Positions 52,828 to 64,000 of a DNA stretch of 64,000 nucleotides are shown here, piece after piece. A model generated the notes under the pieces. That model searched no databases. It was not told the DNA's origin and worked only from the letters and a program-made list of their open reading frames with translations. Position 1 is the first letter of the stretch, and the number at the start of each line of letters is the position of its first letter. The stretch is from Struthio camelus (Eukaryota > Chordata > Aves > Struthioniformes > Struthionidae): the NCBI RefSeq assembly GCF_040807025.1, contig NC_090944.1, positions 110,918,238-110,982,237 of the forward strand, read 5' to 3'. Position numbers and translations under genes: made by a program.

Positions 52828-53816
52828 CCTCCATAAATTGTCTGAGAAGAGAAAGCACAGGCACCTTCCTTCCACTAGTAGTCAGACAGTTCCTTCTGAG
52901 TTCACACTCATATATGTGTGGCTCCATGAAGTTGCTCCTGATGCAAGTAGGAGGAGACTCATACTCTGAATATGTAGTACAAGAGGAGAAAATAACGATT
53001 CTTCTGTATTGGTGGGATTTCTCTTAATGCCGATATTTCAGCTCAGATTTGATGGAGAAATGGGAACAATGGGGAGTGGAAATAAAGTAAACTTCTTGAG
53101 AAGGGAAATTTGGTAAGAGATAAGATACTACAAAATTTAAACTCCCCCGAAAGAATTCTGTCATAGGCTTGACAAAATGCTGATTTAGCCGTGAAATGTT
53201 TGATTTTCTTAGTGCCTTAATATATGCTTTTAGCACTGGTTGTGGGTCGGCATTTGCACCTATTAACTGAATAAAACAAACATTACTAGAAAGAGATATA
53301 TGTTTTTAAAGTTCCCATTTAGTCTATTTCTGCATCCCTGGAATAGCATACAATGGCATAACTTATGCTACAGCTTTTTCTGAGTGCTTTGTCTGTTGTC
53401 TCTGTGGCAGTAGGTGCCATAAGTTGCTTGTAGAAAATGCTGGTGGTGCCGCAGACCTCCCTCTTCTCAGGCAGCTCAGCGGGTCCTCGCTGCCTCAGAT
53501 GTGTCCTGCTGGAGAGCCCTGGGCTGGGCAGTTATGTGCTCCCAGCCTCGGGTCCCACCCGCTAAGGACTGCCTGTTAACTAAAATCCCAGCCCAAGCTT
53601 TAAAGTGCTTCAGGCTTTTTAGTTAAAAGGTGAAAGTCAGGCAGGGTAATGCCAGAGCCTGTGCATCTTGCCTGATGCCCTGTGGATCCGTCAAACTTTC
53701 CTGCAGCTCAGATAGAGGGGGCTGGAAATAAAAATACCAACTGGGTGGGAGGAAGAGTGCACGCATGTGCCTGTGTCATCGTCCCTCAGATCTCTAAGCC
53801 GCCGTTTTGTGGAACG

Positions 53817-53895
53817 TGCACTGAGCTGTGAGCCAGGAGACAGTACGTCCTAATCCTAGCCCTTTCCCCCGACTATTTTTGTGCTCTTCGCAACT
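53817..53895 (+). repeat. MIR-like relic, 5' half (weak)
   Basis: ACTGAGCTGTGAGCCAGGAG then ACAGTACGTCCTAATCCTAG resembles the MIR-type block 'actgggagtcaggagacctg' followed by 'ggttctaatcctagctctgcc'. The later blocks are not clear. Assigned from memory of the family only. Confidence 0.4.
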
Positions 53896-55787
53896 GCTAT
53901 TAAGCAAGGGTATGGAGTATTTTTATGGCATAAACAGGTCTATCCTGAGTTTTAGGACTGTGATTTGCAGTTATCCTATGTGGAAAAATTGCTGTATGTA
54001 ACATCTTTAGGTGATCTGAAGGATGTACCTTGGGATAAAAAGGAATTTGGATGCTGTTGATGTTTTGTTGTTTTATCTAACAGGTTTTCTTTCTATTGTA
54101 TTCCATCTCCTCTCTGTCTCTTATTTAAAATGCTTCATAACAAATTTTTGAAGAGCTCTACGTCTGGTAACAGAAGGCCTAGCTATATGTAACTGTGTCT
54201 TCTTGGTATAGCATGGGTTGCATGGGATATCCTGGGCTGTGGGTGCAAAGCTCCTCAAGGTTGCTGTGCCCAGATAACAGAGCCCAGTGTTGCGCCACGT
54301 GCAACCTCCCGACCCCAGTGTGGTGTGTCTGGCTCTGCACTTGGGTCTCTGCTTTCCTGAGAGTCTCTGCAATGTCATCTTTATTAAAGCTGACAAGCCA
54401 AAATATTTCTTCTGGATCTAATTGCTCTTACTATGAAATTGGACAAGAATGCACTTGCAAAAATGACAAATTTTAAGGAGGCCATTGCCCAAAATTTGGG
54501 TCAATGTTATGTTTGAACCACAATTTTCTTGTTTTATTTTCTATAGATCTTTGTTCTAGCTATTCTTTAGGATTAAAATGCATGACTATGCGTATCGCGG
54601 ATTTCAGTAAGGTTAAAAGGCACGTTATTACTTGAACTTTGAAGTTGGCAATGTACGTCTGGAGTTATTTTCTATACACAATTAAATGTTATAGTTGAAT
54701 GACAAGCCCCATATTAATTTTCCTCTTTTATTATGCAATATTTTTGTTTTTTGATGCCCGGTTTAAGTCCATTTGAAAACATTGCATAACTTCCTTTCCG
54801 AGACTCAAAATTTTCGTTAAGGATTATATTTCAATAGGAAGATTAGGACCAGATGGTATAGGTGGGACAGTGCAGTTTGCAACTTGTGAAGGACACAACT
54901 GAAAGTAAGTGAGGTTATACAAAGTGCACGCTCAGCAGTGTGCTGCGGAGGACAGACTTGGGGACTCTAATGCAGACTGCTCTGGAATATTTCTGTGGCT
55001 GTATTTAATGCTGTGCAAGTTTCTCTGCAGAAATCTTTTATGCTATTTAGAGGTGTGTGGCAGACCTGTGGAAGACAGGCCTCTACCTCCTTTATAATGG
55101 TCCAATTTCTCATTTTTTTTTCAGTGTAAATCCAAGATGATGGCAGAATAAGTGACAGGAAAATTGGGCCTTTGTTTTTTTTCCTCAAATTTTCCTTAAT
55201 CTTGGGCTGCTTTGAGCTGCACACTTATTTTGTTCTAGGGATTTCTGTCAATTGAAATCCAAGGTTTTGAGGAAGCAGAGAGAACAAAGGATCAAATAAT
55301 CTTAGAATTATTTCTGAATACAACTCTAAAACATGATGGACGCATTACAAAAAGGAAGTTAATGACCTATTTCTAAGAAATGTGAGGGACAGTGGATTTT
55401 GAGGACCCAGAGCTGAAGAACCCTGTAGTAGATGAAATTGTTTTGCTGAAAAGGACTATTTCCCCTTTTGATGTTCACTCATCCTTTTTAAGAGATTTTT
55501 GTAGTTTTTTAGTGGATTCTCAATTTACCAGCCAAAGCAAAGGTAATAAAAGCTGGTTAACTTTTCCCTGACTTTTATATATGATGAAATTTTAAAATGC
55601 TGGGGCTATGGGGGAAGATGGAGGTGGAGCCCTCAGGGAGGCCGTGCGTGGCTGGAGATGGTGGTCCCTGGGAGCAGGGCTGGGTGCAGGGTGAACAGCA
55701 TGCTGGTTGTTTAGTTTCCCTAGTTTTCACAAATGCGTATGGACAGGGAAGCTGTGACCAAGACTTTCAAGTTCCTCATTGACCTTT

Positions 55788-55895
55788 TCTGTAACATGGG
55801 ACAAATCCTCTCTCTTCTTCATTCCTTGGTTTTCTTCTCTAATGGAGAAATAAGAGTAGTCAAAACCTTGGAGATGTATGAATGAAAGGCTTGGA
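55788..55895 (+). mobile_element. MIR/CORE-SINE-like relic
   Basis: CATGGGACAAATCCTCTCTC, a spacer, ATTCCTTGGTTTTCTTCTCT and AATGGAGAAATAAGAGTAG follow the order of MIR-type elements ('cttgggcaaatcacttaac', 'gcctcggtttcctcatctgt', 'aaatggggataataatagta'). It lies on the + strand. Divergence is high. Confidence 0.55.
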
Positions 55896-56339
55896 GGGTG
55901 GATAATCTGGAGGGATCTACCTCTATACTAGTTGTGAGTGTTAATGCTTAGGAAGAAGGCAAACTGATTTTTACCTCCTAATTATTTCATTTACTTCACT
56001 TCGATCTTTATAGCTTATGTTCCTTTGCCTACAAGCTGGGAAGCTGCTTAAATACTATTAAACTATTTCAACAATCGAAGAGCCAGTTTATCCACAAATA
56101 TTGATTGATATATTTCCATTATCTTAAATGGAGGCACTACAACAGCTGAAGCTCTGGCCAGAACCAAAACAAACAGGCCCAAATCCCTAGCCAGTATATT
56201 TAGAAAAGCCTTTGGGTTTGTATTTTGGGAAATGACGTGGAAAGAAGAGATGGAAAAAAAGGAGTTAATTCACTGGACTAAGAACGTGCCTGGAGGCTAG
56301 AGAATAAGATAGGAAAAGGCAAAAGCATGCTTTTGCCTC

Positions 56340-57680
56340 CCTGTGGGAAGGCTGGTTCCACGCTGCCCTGAAGGACGGTCCCCAACAGTGGCTGTGCTTA
56401 GGGCAAGCTGCTGCCGGCAGAAAGGGAGTGCTTGGGAATGTGGGTCCTCCCGTGCCTGGGAGTGCAGGCATGGGCTGTGCCCAACTCACGTGTGCTTTCC
56501 AACATATTATCTGAACAGATGGCAGAGCTGACTCTGAGGGCGACTCCAGGGCTGCTCTCTATGCTGAGGGCATGGCAGGAGGCTTGGGATTTCTATAACA
56601 TCCATTTTCCATCAAAACCAGCCTGCTAATTTCATTGGGCGCTTTGCAAAAAGTGAATGCTATGGAGTTGTGGGCTGTTGCCATTTAAACAGGAGCAAGA
56701 TAAACCCCTCATCTTCAGCTAATTTAAAACTATTGCTGATGAATATTCTATGTTGTTGGCAAAAAAGAAGAAAAGAAAAAGGGAACAAATCAGCTCGCTG
56801 GAGTCCTGGGGCAGGATTCAGTTCAAAGCTGTGGCCCAGAAGAGCTTCCAGCATGGGGGAAGTGGACGGTTGCTTATGGTGGCAAATGGCTTTGTGGTGC
56901 CCCAGGCGAGGGAAGCCTTGCAGCAGCATGGCCTCTCTGAGTGGCAGCTCCCTGCCGTCTGCCCCCACTGCTGGGGAAGGACATCTTTCCTGGGAAGCAG
57001 AAGGCATTGCTCCACGCTGCTCTCCCCACTCCCGTTACAGCGAATCGCAGCCTCCGGGGCTTTTCCCTCCGAGGCCGCCCTTCCCCTTCCTTGCAGCAGG
57101 AGCAGGCCTCAGCCCCTCTACAGATACCTGGCCGGTTGCCTGCCTGCGCTCCCGCTGCCTTCTCAGGCCCTCCTCTTCCTCACCCCGCCACCTGCACTGG
57201 TGCCACTGCCAGGACTCTGCCATCCCCAACAGGAGAGCCAGCTGTTTCATTTCCCTCGAAGCAGCACATCTGGGCTTTGCCTGCACAGCTGTAAGGGTTG
57301 CTCTGGGTCTGCTCCCGTCCTTGGGTGCACAGGGGCTGCTGTGGTGGGGGGGCGAGGACTCCTGCAGCAGCTGGGGTGAGCTGCCTCCATGCAATCCCCA
57401 GTGCCGCAGGCACACTGGAGGAAGATATTTGAGGGTGGGAATGAGCAGAGCCACTTGTGCATTACTAGAAAACGTCTGGAGTGGTTGGGAATAGAGTGCG
57501 TGCGCAGCCTGTGGTGGATTGGCATCTGTGAAATCACCACTGTGCCCTCTTGGGTTTACCCTGTGCGAGGCAGAATCCAGAGTGCCCAAAGGGGGTTGCC
57601 TTGGGTTGGACCTTCTGTCCTTCACCCCTTTGCAGACTCCATTGCCAATTCTGGGCAGGAAGCCTTGAAGTAGGGAGAAT
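56340..57680. other. GC-rich block with multi-frame open reading
   Basis: This 1.3-kb block is clearly more GC-rich than its surroundings. Part of it (57,015-57,186) has 11 CpGs in 172 bp. Long frames overlap on both strands: 274 codons at 56,670-57,494 (+), 209 at 56,750-57,379 (+, another frame) and 225 at 57,035-57,712 (-). Being open in several frames at once is what a low frequency of TA dinucleotides produces. The longest frame begins with GTG; its first ATG is 23 codons later in a poor initiation context. None of the translations shows a recognisable domain, and Pro/Ser/Leu/Cys richness follows base composition. It may be a regulatory or transcribed segment, but no protein product is supported. 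Confidence 0.55.
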
Positions 57681-58306
57681 ACCAGCATTGTGAATAGAAA
57701 GAACATTTCCAATACTATTACTATACTGCTAGATTAGTTGACCAACAGTAGAGTTTTTCTTCTAGCCAAGAGAAGTCAGCGGCTAATTTAGGCAGTCCTT
57801 GTTCTTATGTATTAGCATTACTCAGAATGTGCTTAGTTGAACGCAGTGACACAGATTTTTTTTTCCCCCCTAGCTTTTCTTTTCCATGCATGTAAAACCT
57901 TTAGTTGTCCATTCTGAGAAATGCAACAGGGTATTCAAACCTGTTAGATTACTGTTGTAAGTAAGGAGTTTCAATGTGATGCCTCAACATGGATTTGACA
58001 ACATCCAAAGACCCTGGATTATGTGTGAGACTTACCATAAGTGGCGCCTACTCATTATTATGGGAAAGAAAGTGTGGTGTTACTGGCTAGATTTTTGTTC
58101 ATCCCAGGAATAAAAGGAATGTAGTGTTAACTGAAAAAGTACTGTATGCATTTTGCATAACAAGTTAATGTTTTAAACATTTCCCTTTTTGTCTGGAATA
58201 TGAACTAGCAATGCTGTTGTTGTTGTTGCTGTTACTAAGTTACAAGCAAGTGTTTCTTTATGAAGTGGCACCCTTAAAAAACTCGACCAGTTTGAAAGAC
58301 TTTTGC

Positions 58307-58358
58307 TTTTTTCTTTTCTTTCTTTCTTTCTTTCTTTCTTTTTTTTTTTTTTTTTTTT
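58307..58358. repeat. (TTTC)n microsatellite followed by T20
   Basis: About seven CTTT/TTTC tetranucleotides run into a stretch of about 20 T. It is the longest simple repeat in the window and is very likely polymorphic. It lies between unique sequences and no retroposon body is recognised next to it. Confidence 0.95.
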
Positions 58359-59125
58359 ACTCCTTCTCCTCCATGCCCTTCCTTCCCCAGGCTAATCGAG
58401 AGTATAGAAAATTATTCTATGATAATAAATGTAGAATTAGTAAATGATGATAATGAAAGAACAGAAATGGGATGTTTGATTAGGATTGTTCTAATTGCTT
58501 GCAATTTTTTTGTGCTTGTCTTTATATAGACGTGTAGTGCAGTAGTGTGCATTTTTCATCTTGCATGCTGATGTCCTTAGTGTGTGCCAGATCTCTGAAA
58601 GCTATGCTGTTTTTCCCTCTGTAGACACATGCAAGCCCTAAGAAGATTGACTTTTAGGGAATGTTTTCATTCCTTCTGACTGCAGAGAAGCGAGTCTATT
58701 GCGGGGGTGTTTCTAACTCTTTGCCCTTGACACTTGCCTCTCATCTTAGAGGGAAGTTCAGCGAGCAGGAGCTGAGCAGCTGTGCCTCCCCATGGAATTC
58801 CACCTCCCTCTCCTGCAGCGCCTACGAGAGACAGAGAAGAGCAGGGAGAATGAGAGGAGGCTGTGCGAATTATTAGGGTTTATTACAAGTTTTGCCTTTT
58901 AAATTTCTCCTGGTGCCAGTAGGAGTATTTCGAGTGAGAGCATGGGCTTTTCCGAATACGCTTATATCATTACTTTCTGTAAAACGTAAAAAACAGCAAA
59001 ACTAGTCTTTCCCTTTCGTTGCTGTTGTAACGACAAATCTGGCGTTCCACACTGCCTATCGAAATATGGGAAGCTTTGGTTAGGGTGGTTAAAAGATCTT
59101 GCTTTTGAAAATATTTCAGAAGTGA

Positions 59126-59195
59126 GAGAGCCAAATTTTATCCTCGGCTACACCCATGTAACCTCATTCAACTTCTGCGTCAGGGTACGGGAGGG
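59126..59195. repeat. Degraded palindromic (MITE-like) repeat
   Basis: GAGAGCCAAATTTTATCCTC, then GGCTACACCCATGTAACCTC, then ATTCAACTTCTGCGTCAGGG matches the left arm and axis of an old sauropsid palindromic repeat. That repeat reads approximately 'gggccaaattctgctctcag', 'ttacacccatgtaactcc', 'attgacttcaatggggtt'. The right arm has decayed and merges into the CpG-rich segment that follows. Confidence 0.5.
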
Positions 59196-59402
59196 CTGCA
59201 TTTGGCTGCGAGGGCGGGAAGTCTCCGAGAAGCCGTTCGACGTTGGTGGGGGAAGGGGGAGTGCGGGAGCGGAGGCAAAGATGCCGTGAGCCCAGGGCGT
59301 CCTTTCACCCAGCCACCCGCTTTCCCAGCGGAGCTGCCGCCTTTTTCCACGTTGCCTTCCAAAAAGCCTGGTGGTAAATAGGGCAACGTTCTGGCGTACG
59401 CG
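59178..59402. promoter_or_regulatory. CpG island (possible promoter)
   Basis: By hand count the 225 bp hold 20 CpG dinucleotides, 60 C and 83 G. That is 64% G+C and an observed/expected CpG ratio of about 0.9. This meets the usual thresholds (at least 200 bp, over 50% G+C, ratio over 0.6) and stands out sharply in a window where CpG is otherwise depleted. In vertebrates such islands usually mark unmethylated promoters or other regulatory sites. G-rich runs (59,248-59,252, 59,255-59,259, 59,265-59,267) are on the + strand. There is no TATA box at an obvious position. Minus-strand frames of 85 and 68 codons cross the island but their starts are in weak context. Direction and target gene are unknown. 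Confidence 0.65.
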
Positions 59403-62400
59403 CATACATGCTAAAAATATTGTGAAATGTGTGAGAGGTGGCCAGGTGATCTGGGCAGTGTCACTAACACACTTTTGAGAAGGAGCTTGTGGGGAATGAA
59501 AGCAGGGTGCTTGGCTCTTTTAACAAGATCGAATTTGTTTTTCCAAACAAATTCTCTTTGAAATTCTTCTGGGCAAAGAGGCTTTTAATTGCCACATGCT
59601 TGGGAGGAAATTTAAAGAAACTTATGGTTAGGTTGCATTACAGGTTCCAATAGGAGATGTGTATCAAATACCTGGAACGAAATTATGAAAATTTTGGTTT
59701 GTAGGGCAGCCCAGATTTTGCAGTGAAACTCTGTTTCAAAGCTTCAAGGCAGACACAACAGTTTTGCTGAAATAATACCAGCAGTAATCCCTTCAAACAT
59801 TCCCAAGTGTATTGGCTCACTTGTGTTTTAAAATTCTTTCTCCATTTTGTTATAAAAACTTGCATATTTTTCTCCCTTCACCATATGAAAATCTTCTAAG
59901 AATTTTTTATGAGCTTTTGTAGACTTTAGAATAAGCTTTCCTTCCCCTCCCCTTCCTTACTTTCTAATCCAATTTAGTCAGATAGTTACTTCAAATCCCT
60001 CAGAGGCCTGTAGTTTGTTCATTCTCCCACAGTGCTGAGATTTCCCTCCAGCCCAGCTGGCAGGAGTTTTTAGAAATAACAATATCTCAGGGGGAAGGAG
60101 CTGAAGATTGAATGGGGTCTTTTGTCCAGGCCTCTATGAAGCCAGATTAATTATGCATTGCAGAACACAGTTTAAAGCTCTGAATTAGGTCCTCATTGCA
60201 ATGAAAGGAGAGCAGAGGCTTGAAAACTGAAAGAATTCCCATTTCCATCAGAGGGATAGACATATAATGACTGAGAGCAGGAAGAATTTTTGAAAATTGC
60301 AATTAAACAGTATTTTGTATTTACCGCTCAGTAGCAGTTGTCTTAAGCATTTACAAAAGTGATTCTTTGACATTTTTTCACGTGATCACTCCATAGGTGG
60401 CTGGACTTTGAGGATTTTCAAGTCTTTTCTGTGTTACTAGGCTACTCTTGAAAGTACTTGTGCTTTGATGAATGGGGCCTTTTTTTTCTGGGCCAGCACT
60501 TACCTGAATAGAGGTCTTTAAAACCTCAGCAGTACAATTAGCAATTGGTCTGATGATACCGATGGTACAGGAAAAAAGCAAATGGTTTTCTCCTTTACTT
60601 CTGGGGCTTTTATGAAGCTGCCTGACCCAGTGTGATGTGCAGTAACAACACTTTTCTTGGTTTCCTAATGTACTTTAATTCCAGTTTGAGGGAAGTAGAA
60701 CTCTTTCACGGATAATAAGTCCATAATGTTATACAGCTGCCAAATAAAAAGTTGTCCACAGGCATTTGTATTCATATAGGCATTTGCTGTCAGGGTGAGG
60801 GATTGTATTTTGGGCTGAGGACTGGGGCCGCAAAAGGGATAAGGATAAGGAAAAGGTTAGCTATGAAACCTCTTACATTAGAAATTATTCGTAGTTTCAA
60901 ATATGACCTAACTGGGATAGATGGAGTGTGAGCAAAATAAACTGATTTTTATTTTCCTTTTCCCCATCTTCTTCAAATCCTGTTTGTGGAATAGCACTGT
61001 CTAAAATAACTATTGCACATTGAACTATGCAGTTTAATTAATTTGAATGAAAAACTGCGAACTGCAAACGTTCAAGGAAATAGCTACATGGTATTTGGAA
61101 GGATAGTAGTGTTTTGGGGTTAATTCCACATTATTTGCCACAGAGTCAATCCTATACGGAATTTCCTTGGAAAATCTACAAGACAGAAACTCAATGTAGA
61201 AGTTATTTGATATGACTATTAGGCAAGAGAAGCATTTTCTGTGGAGCAAACACACATATTAAGTCCCAGCACTCTTTAATGTTTAGCATTATGCCTGCGA
61301 CAGACATAAGCATTGTCAGCAGCAATCTGTCCAGCTGTCTGTTGTACTGTGGAAAAACAGAAAGTTCCTGGTCATTAACCTAGCAACCTGAGCATAGCTG
61401 GAATGACACTTGTAACATATATAAAGCTGACACAGCTGTGTTGCCAAAATTATTAGGTTTTGTCTCTTCCAGGTATGCTAAGGTCTGAGCAGTCTTTGGG
61501 CTAGCTGTGAAAAATATTAATGTACTTTCTCAACAGCTGAGGCAGAAGGTTCCTCCCAGATCATCTCCACTTTGGTCCTCTTGAGGTGCAAAGCAGCAGA
61601 ATTGGCTAAGAATCCTGTTGCGCAAGAGCGGTCGCCATGAGCAGGGAGTGGTGGAGCAGGGGCTTTTGCTGGTCATCTCCTGCAGCTTACCCCAAAGAGG
61701 GCATAGCATAAGAGTGAAGAGTTGTGCAATGTCAATTCACAACTAGTGAAGTGTGTGTAGTTACAGGGGAGTCACCTCCATCCGGCCTTATTTGGAGCAA
61801 CTCCTACACTGCTCTAATTTATGGTGTTAGAATGGGGCTGGCTTAAATGGCGCAAGAATAAGTGTGTCATAACCTTTTGCTAAGGCACCTCCAAGGCAGA
61901 TTTACCACGTACCTCTGCTTCTCTTCACTTCAGTGGGCTTTGGATCAGCTTTGCTCTTTTGCAGACAAGAGGGGAAAAGCCTTGTTTTTCTTCTCCCTGT
62001 GTTCATCCTGGAATGAACCAGTTAGAATAATTGCGACTTCCCCAGTCTTTTCCAAAATTCAAACTGAAATAAGGTTTCTGAGATTTGAAAGAAATGAGAG
62101 TGCTTCCTACTGTCGTTTAATTTGCAAGCATCTGTGCCAGGCCAGGATAGAAATAGTTCCCACTGACTTGAAATGCACATTGAATGAAATCTCCAAAGAA
62201 GTTATACCCAATACCCAGATCACCAGGTCCACAGTAGTGGTCTACCTGTCGGTATCTGTTGTCTGAATGTTCTCGTCAGTAGGTTTTGGGCCACACACAA
62301 ACTGTCCAGAAGGTCTCTAGGAAATATGACCAAAACTCAAGTTTGCCTGATAACTTCCAGAGTAACAGTATGGCTCACCACACTAGTTATAATACTTTTC

Positions 62401-63974
62401 AAAAGTGATCTTTTCTGTGTGACTGATCTTGAAATAAAAACAGAAAGTTACTTTTAAGGTAAGAATGCACTGACAGCTACAGCTGTCCAGAGACTTTCTC
62501 ACAAAACATCTTCTGTCAGAAAACTGAACGGGATGAAACAAAGTGTACTGCAAAGTGTCAGCTTTGTCTGATCTGCCAGTAGAAAAGAAAAAGGCTCGCT
62601 AAGGAAATGTGCCTCTTTTAAGGGAACCCTTTTAATTTTCTATAACATTACCTGCCTCACTGCAGTCTGCTTGGGAGCTGCCGTTGTTGAGAAATGGGAA
62701 GGCTCACTTGGAGACAGGAGGTTTCCTGGCGTCCAGGTCGGTGTCAGTGAGTCTGCAGGCATGGGGTGTCAGCTTTTTGGTTTGGGTCCTAGCGCAGTGA
62801 AGCTTCCAGCTGCAAGACCAAGGGCTACAAAGAGGATTTCAAAGTCTTCCAGAAGCGTGTGGTACTTTGTGAATCTCAGTTTGAAATGTGTAAATGAGCG
62901 AGGAATTTTCATTAAAAAAAAAAAAAGAAAAACTTGCTGAATTGAGCACTCATTTAGTAAAGGCTTCAAAGTTAATGAAGTTAATACCAGGCCTGGGAGT
63001 TTCGCGCAAGCTTTTTACCTCTGGATGCCCATTATCCAAACATTTGAGACAAACCTGTCAAAAACATTCTAGTAATAAAATCTATATCTTTACCCCATTT
63101 CCTACTGAAATGTTGAGTCTTCCATTTGGAGCAGTTCTGAGTTTCTCCAGCAGAAGATGAGACCCTTTTCAAGGATCTTAAAATGTTATTCTAAAAAATT
63201 TACTGCTCACTTTTGAAAATCCTATCTAACTTGTTGGTATTCTGCCTTGTGGAAACATATTTTTGTCATTCTTCTCAATGACGTAAAAAAAAAAATCACT
63301 GAGTAGAAGAAAAAAACGCTAAGGTCTTTGGTGAAAATGAGCAATATAAATACTTAATATCAGCAATATTAGTATGAAGCTGGAGACTAGAATTCTGTAT
63401 GTTAAAATTACACCTCAACTTCAAAGCAGCAAACCGGCATTGTTAGGGTGATTGGATACACGTTTGTGTCTGTTGGTGGAAGATAAGGAAAGAAACTTTT
63501 CTGTGAAAGACAGTTTGTTTTTTCCTCTTCTTTTTAAGTGGACCTTGAAGTTATCTTCCTGAGCCCTACAAGGACAACTTCAGGTGTCTTAAAAATGCCT
63601 GACTTTGTCTGATTTTGCTATGAGATCCTGGGTGTTCAATGCTCTTGAAAATCTGACATGTACCTATACATGGGTGTAGGGCTCAGCTGTAGTGTTTAGC
63701 AGTTTTGGCCCAAATAAGCCTTGTCTTTTAGCTGGAATATTGGCTTTCAGGTCTTTCAGGCTCTGTTATTGCTGCTCAAACCTTTTTGGTGCTTTGAGAT
63801 TTCTACACATGTTGCTCTTAATGAACTAGTTTAGGTTATGAGTTCTACATACGTGTAATTGTAAAGAATTCAAATATTACAGCTGGAAACTGTGAGATCA
63901 GTCTTGTCACTGCCCTGGCCTCCCATTTACTGCGAAAACAAACCCAGCTCTCTTCTAATGTCTGCCAGCCGGAA
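59403..63974. other. Noncoding unique DNA, no gene recognised
   Basis: No supportable gene. 60,100-60,330 contains an ATTAATTATGCATTGCA site and has the texture of a conserved element. 61,758-61,842 may be another decayed palindromic relic. The 134-codon frame 61,862-62,266 starts as a GTG frame and shows no domain. An A13 tract is at 62,914-62,926. Confidence 0.55.
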
Positions 63975-63992
63975 GGGGGTAGGGAGGGAGGG
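63975..63992 (+). other. Canonical G-quadruplex motif
   Basis: GGGGGTAGGGAGGGAGGG has four runs of at least three G separated by loops of 2, 1 and 1 bases, which is a textbook intramolecular G-quadruplex pattern. It is followed by GA repeats to the window end, so the purine tract may continue beyond it. Such motifs are frequent at promoters and replication origins, but no function is shown here. Confidence 0.75.
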
Positions 63993-64000
63993 AGAGAGAG

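Larger units (their letters stand above)
50129..56339. other. Noncoding unique DNA with one exon-like frame
   Basis: No gene can be named. The most exon-like item is 50,519-50,690, an open frame behind a good pyrimidine tract and AG, described in the findings. MIR-like relics lie at 53,817-53,895 and 55,788-55,895, and a T14 tract at 52,814-52,827. 53,440-53,870 is locally more GC-rich with scattered CpGs but not dense enough to be called an island. Confidence 0.5.

Noticed and set aside
1..64000. Search for tRNA, rRNA, CRISPR arrays, operons, phage genes or retroviral gag/pol/env
   Set aside because: No tRNA B-box in a cloverleaf context, no repeat-spacer array, no clustered long frames and no reverse transcriptase or integrase motifs were seen by eye on either strand.

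Overview
The window is vertebrate nuclear DNA, most likely from a bird. No prokaryotic gene organisation is visible: there are no operons, no tightly packed long reading frames and no tRNA or rRNA genes. The strongest taxonomic clue is a fairly well preserved 3' end of a CR1 retrotransposon at about 18.9-19.1 kb. It carries the avian-type end with CAGAATGGTTGAGGTTGG on the + strand. Two older CR1 tails lie at about 25.9 and 29.5 kb, and several MIR/CORE-SINE-like relics are present. Low overall repeat content, short microsatellites and the absence of L1, Alu or B1 elements also fit a bird. Species and chromosome cannot be read from the sequence.

Layout: I find no exon that I can assign to a known protein. 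The window reads as intergenic DNA or a very large intron. 1-3.8 kb starts with a 42-bp tandem repeat cut by the window edge and is otherwise unique. 3.8-18.9 kb is mostly unique, with one degraded palindromic repeat and several homopolymer tracts. 18.9-30 kb holds the three CR1 tails and a GTT microsatellite. 30-56 kb is unique sequence with scattered ancient SINE and palindromic relics and a C16 tract. 56.3-57.7 kb is a distinctly GC-rich block in which reading frames are open in several frames at once. 58.3 kb has a TTTC/T microsatellite. A compact CpG island sits at 59,178-59,402; I counted 20 CpGs in 225 bp, 64% G+C and an observed/expected ratio of about 0.9. The last 18 bases of the final purine tract form a canonical G-quadruplex motif.

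How it works together: no pathway or multi-gene system is visible, and I do not claim one. The best leads for undescribed function are the isolated CpG island, the GC-rich block 2 kb before it, and two exon-like short frames behind good splice acceptors (58,819-58,902 and 50,519-50,690). The first of these frames lies only about 280 bp from the CpG island. Almost all other open frames have the length expected by chance in sequence of this composition, and several begin at GTG or TTG, which is not meaningful for a vertebrate.
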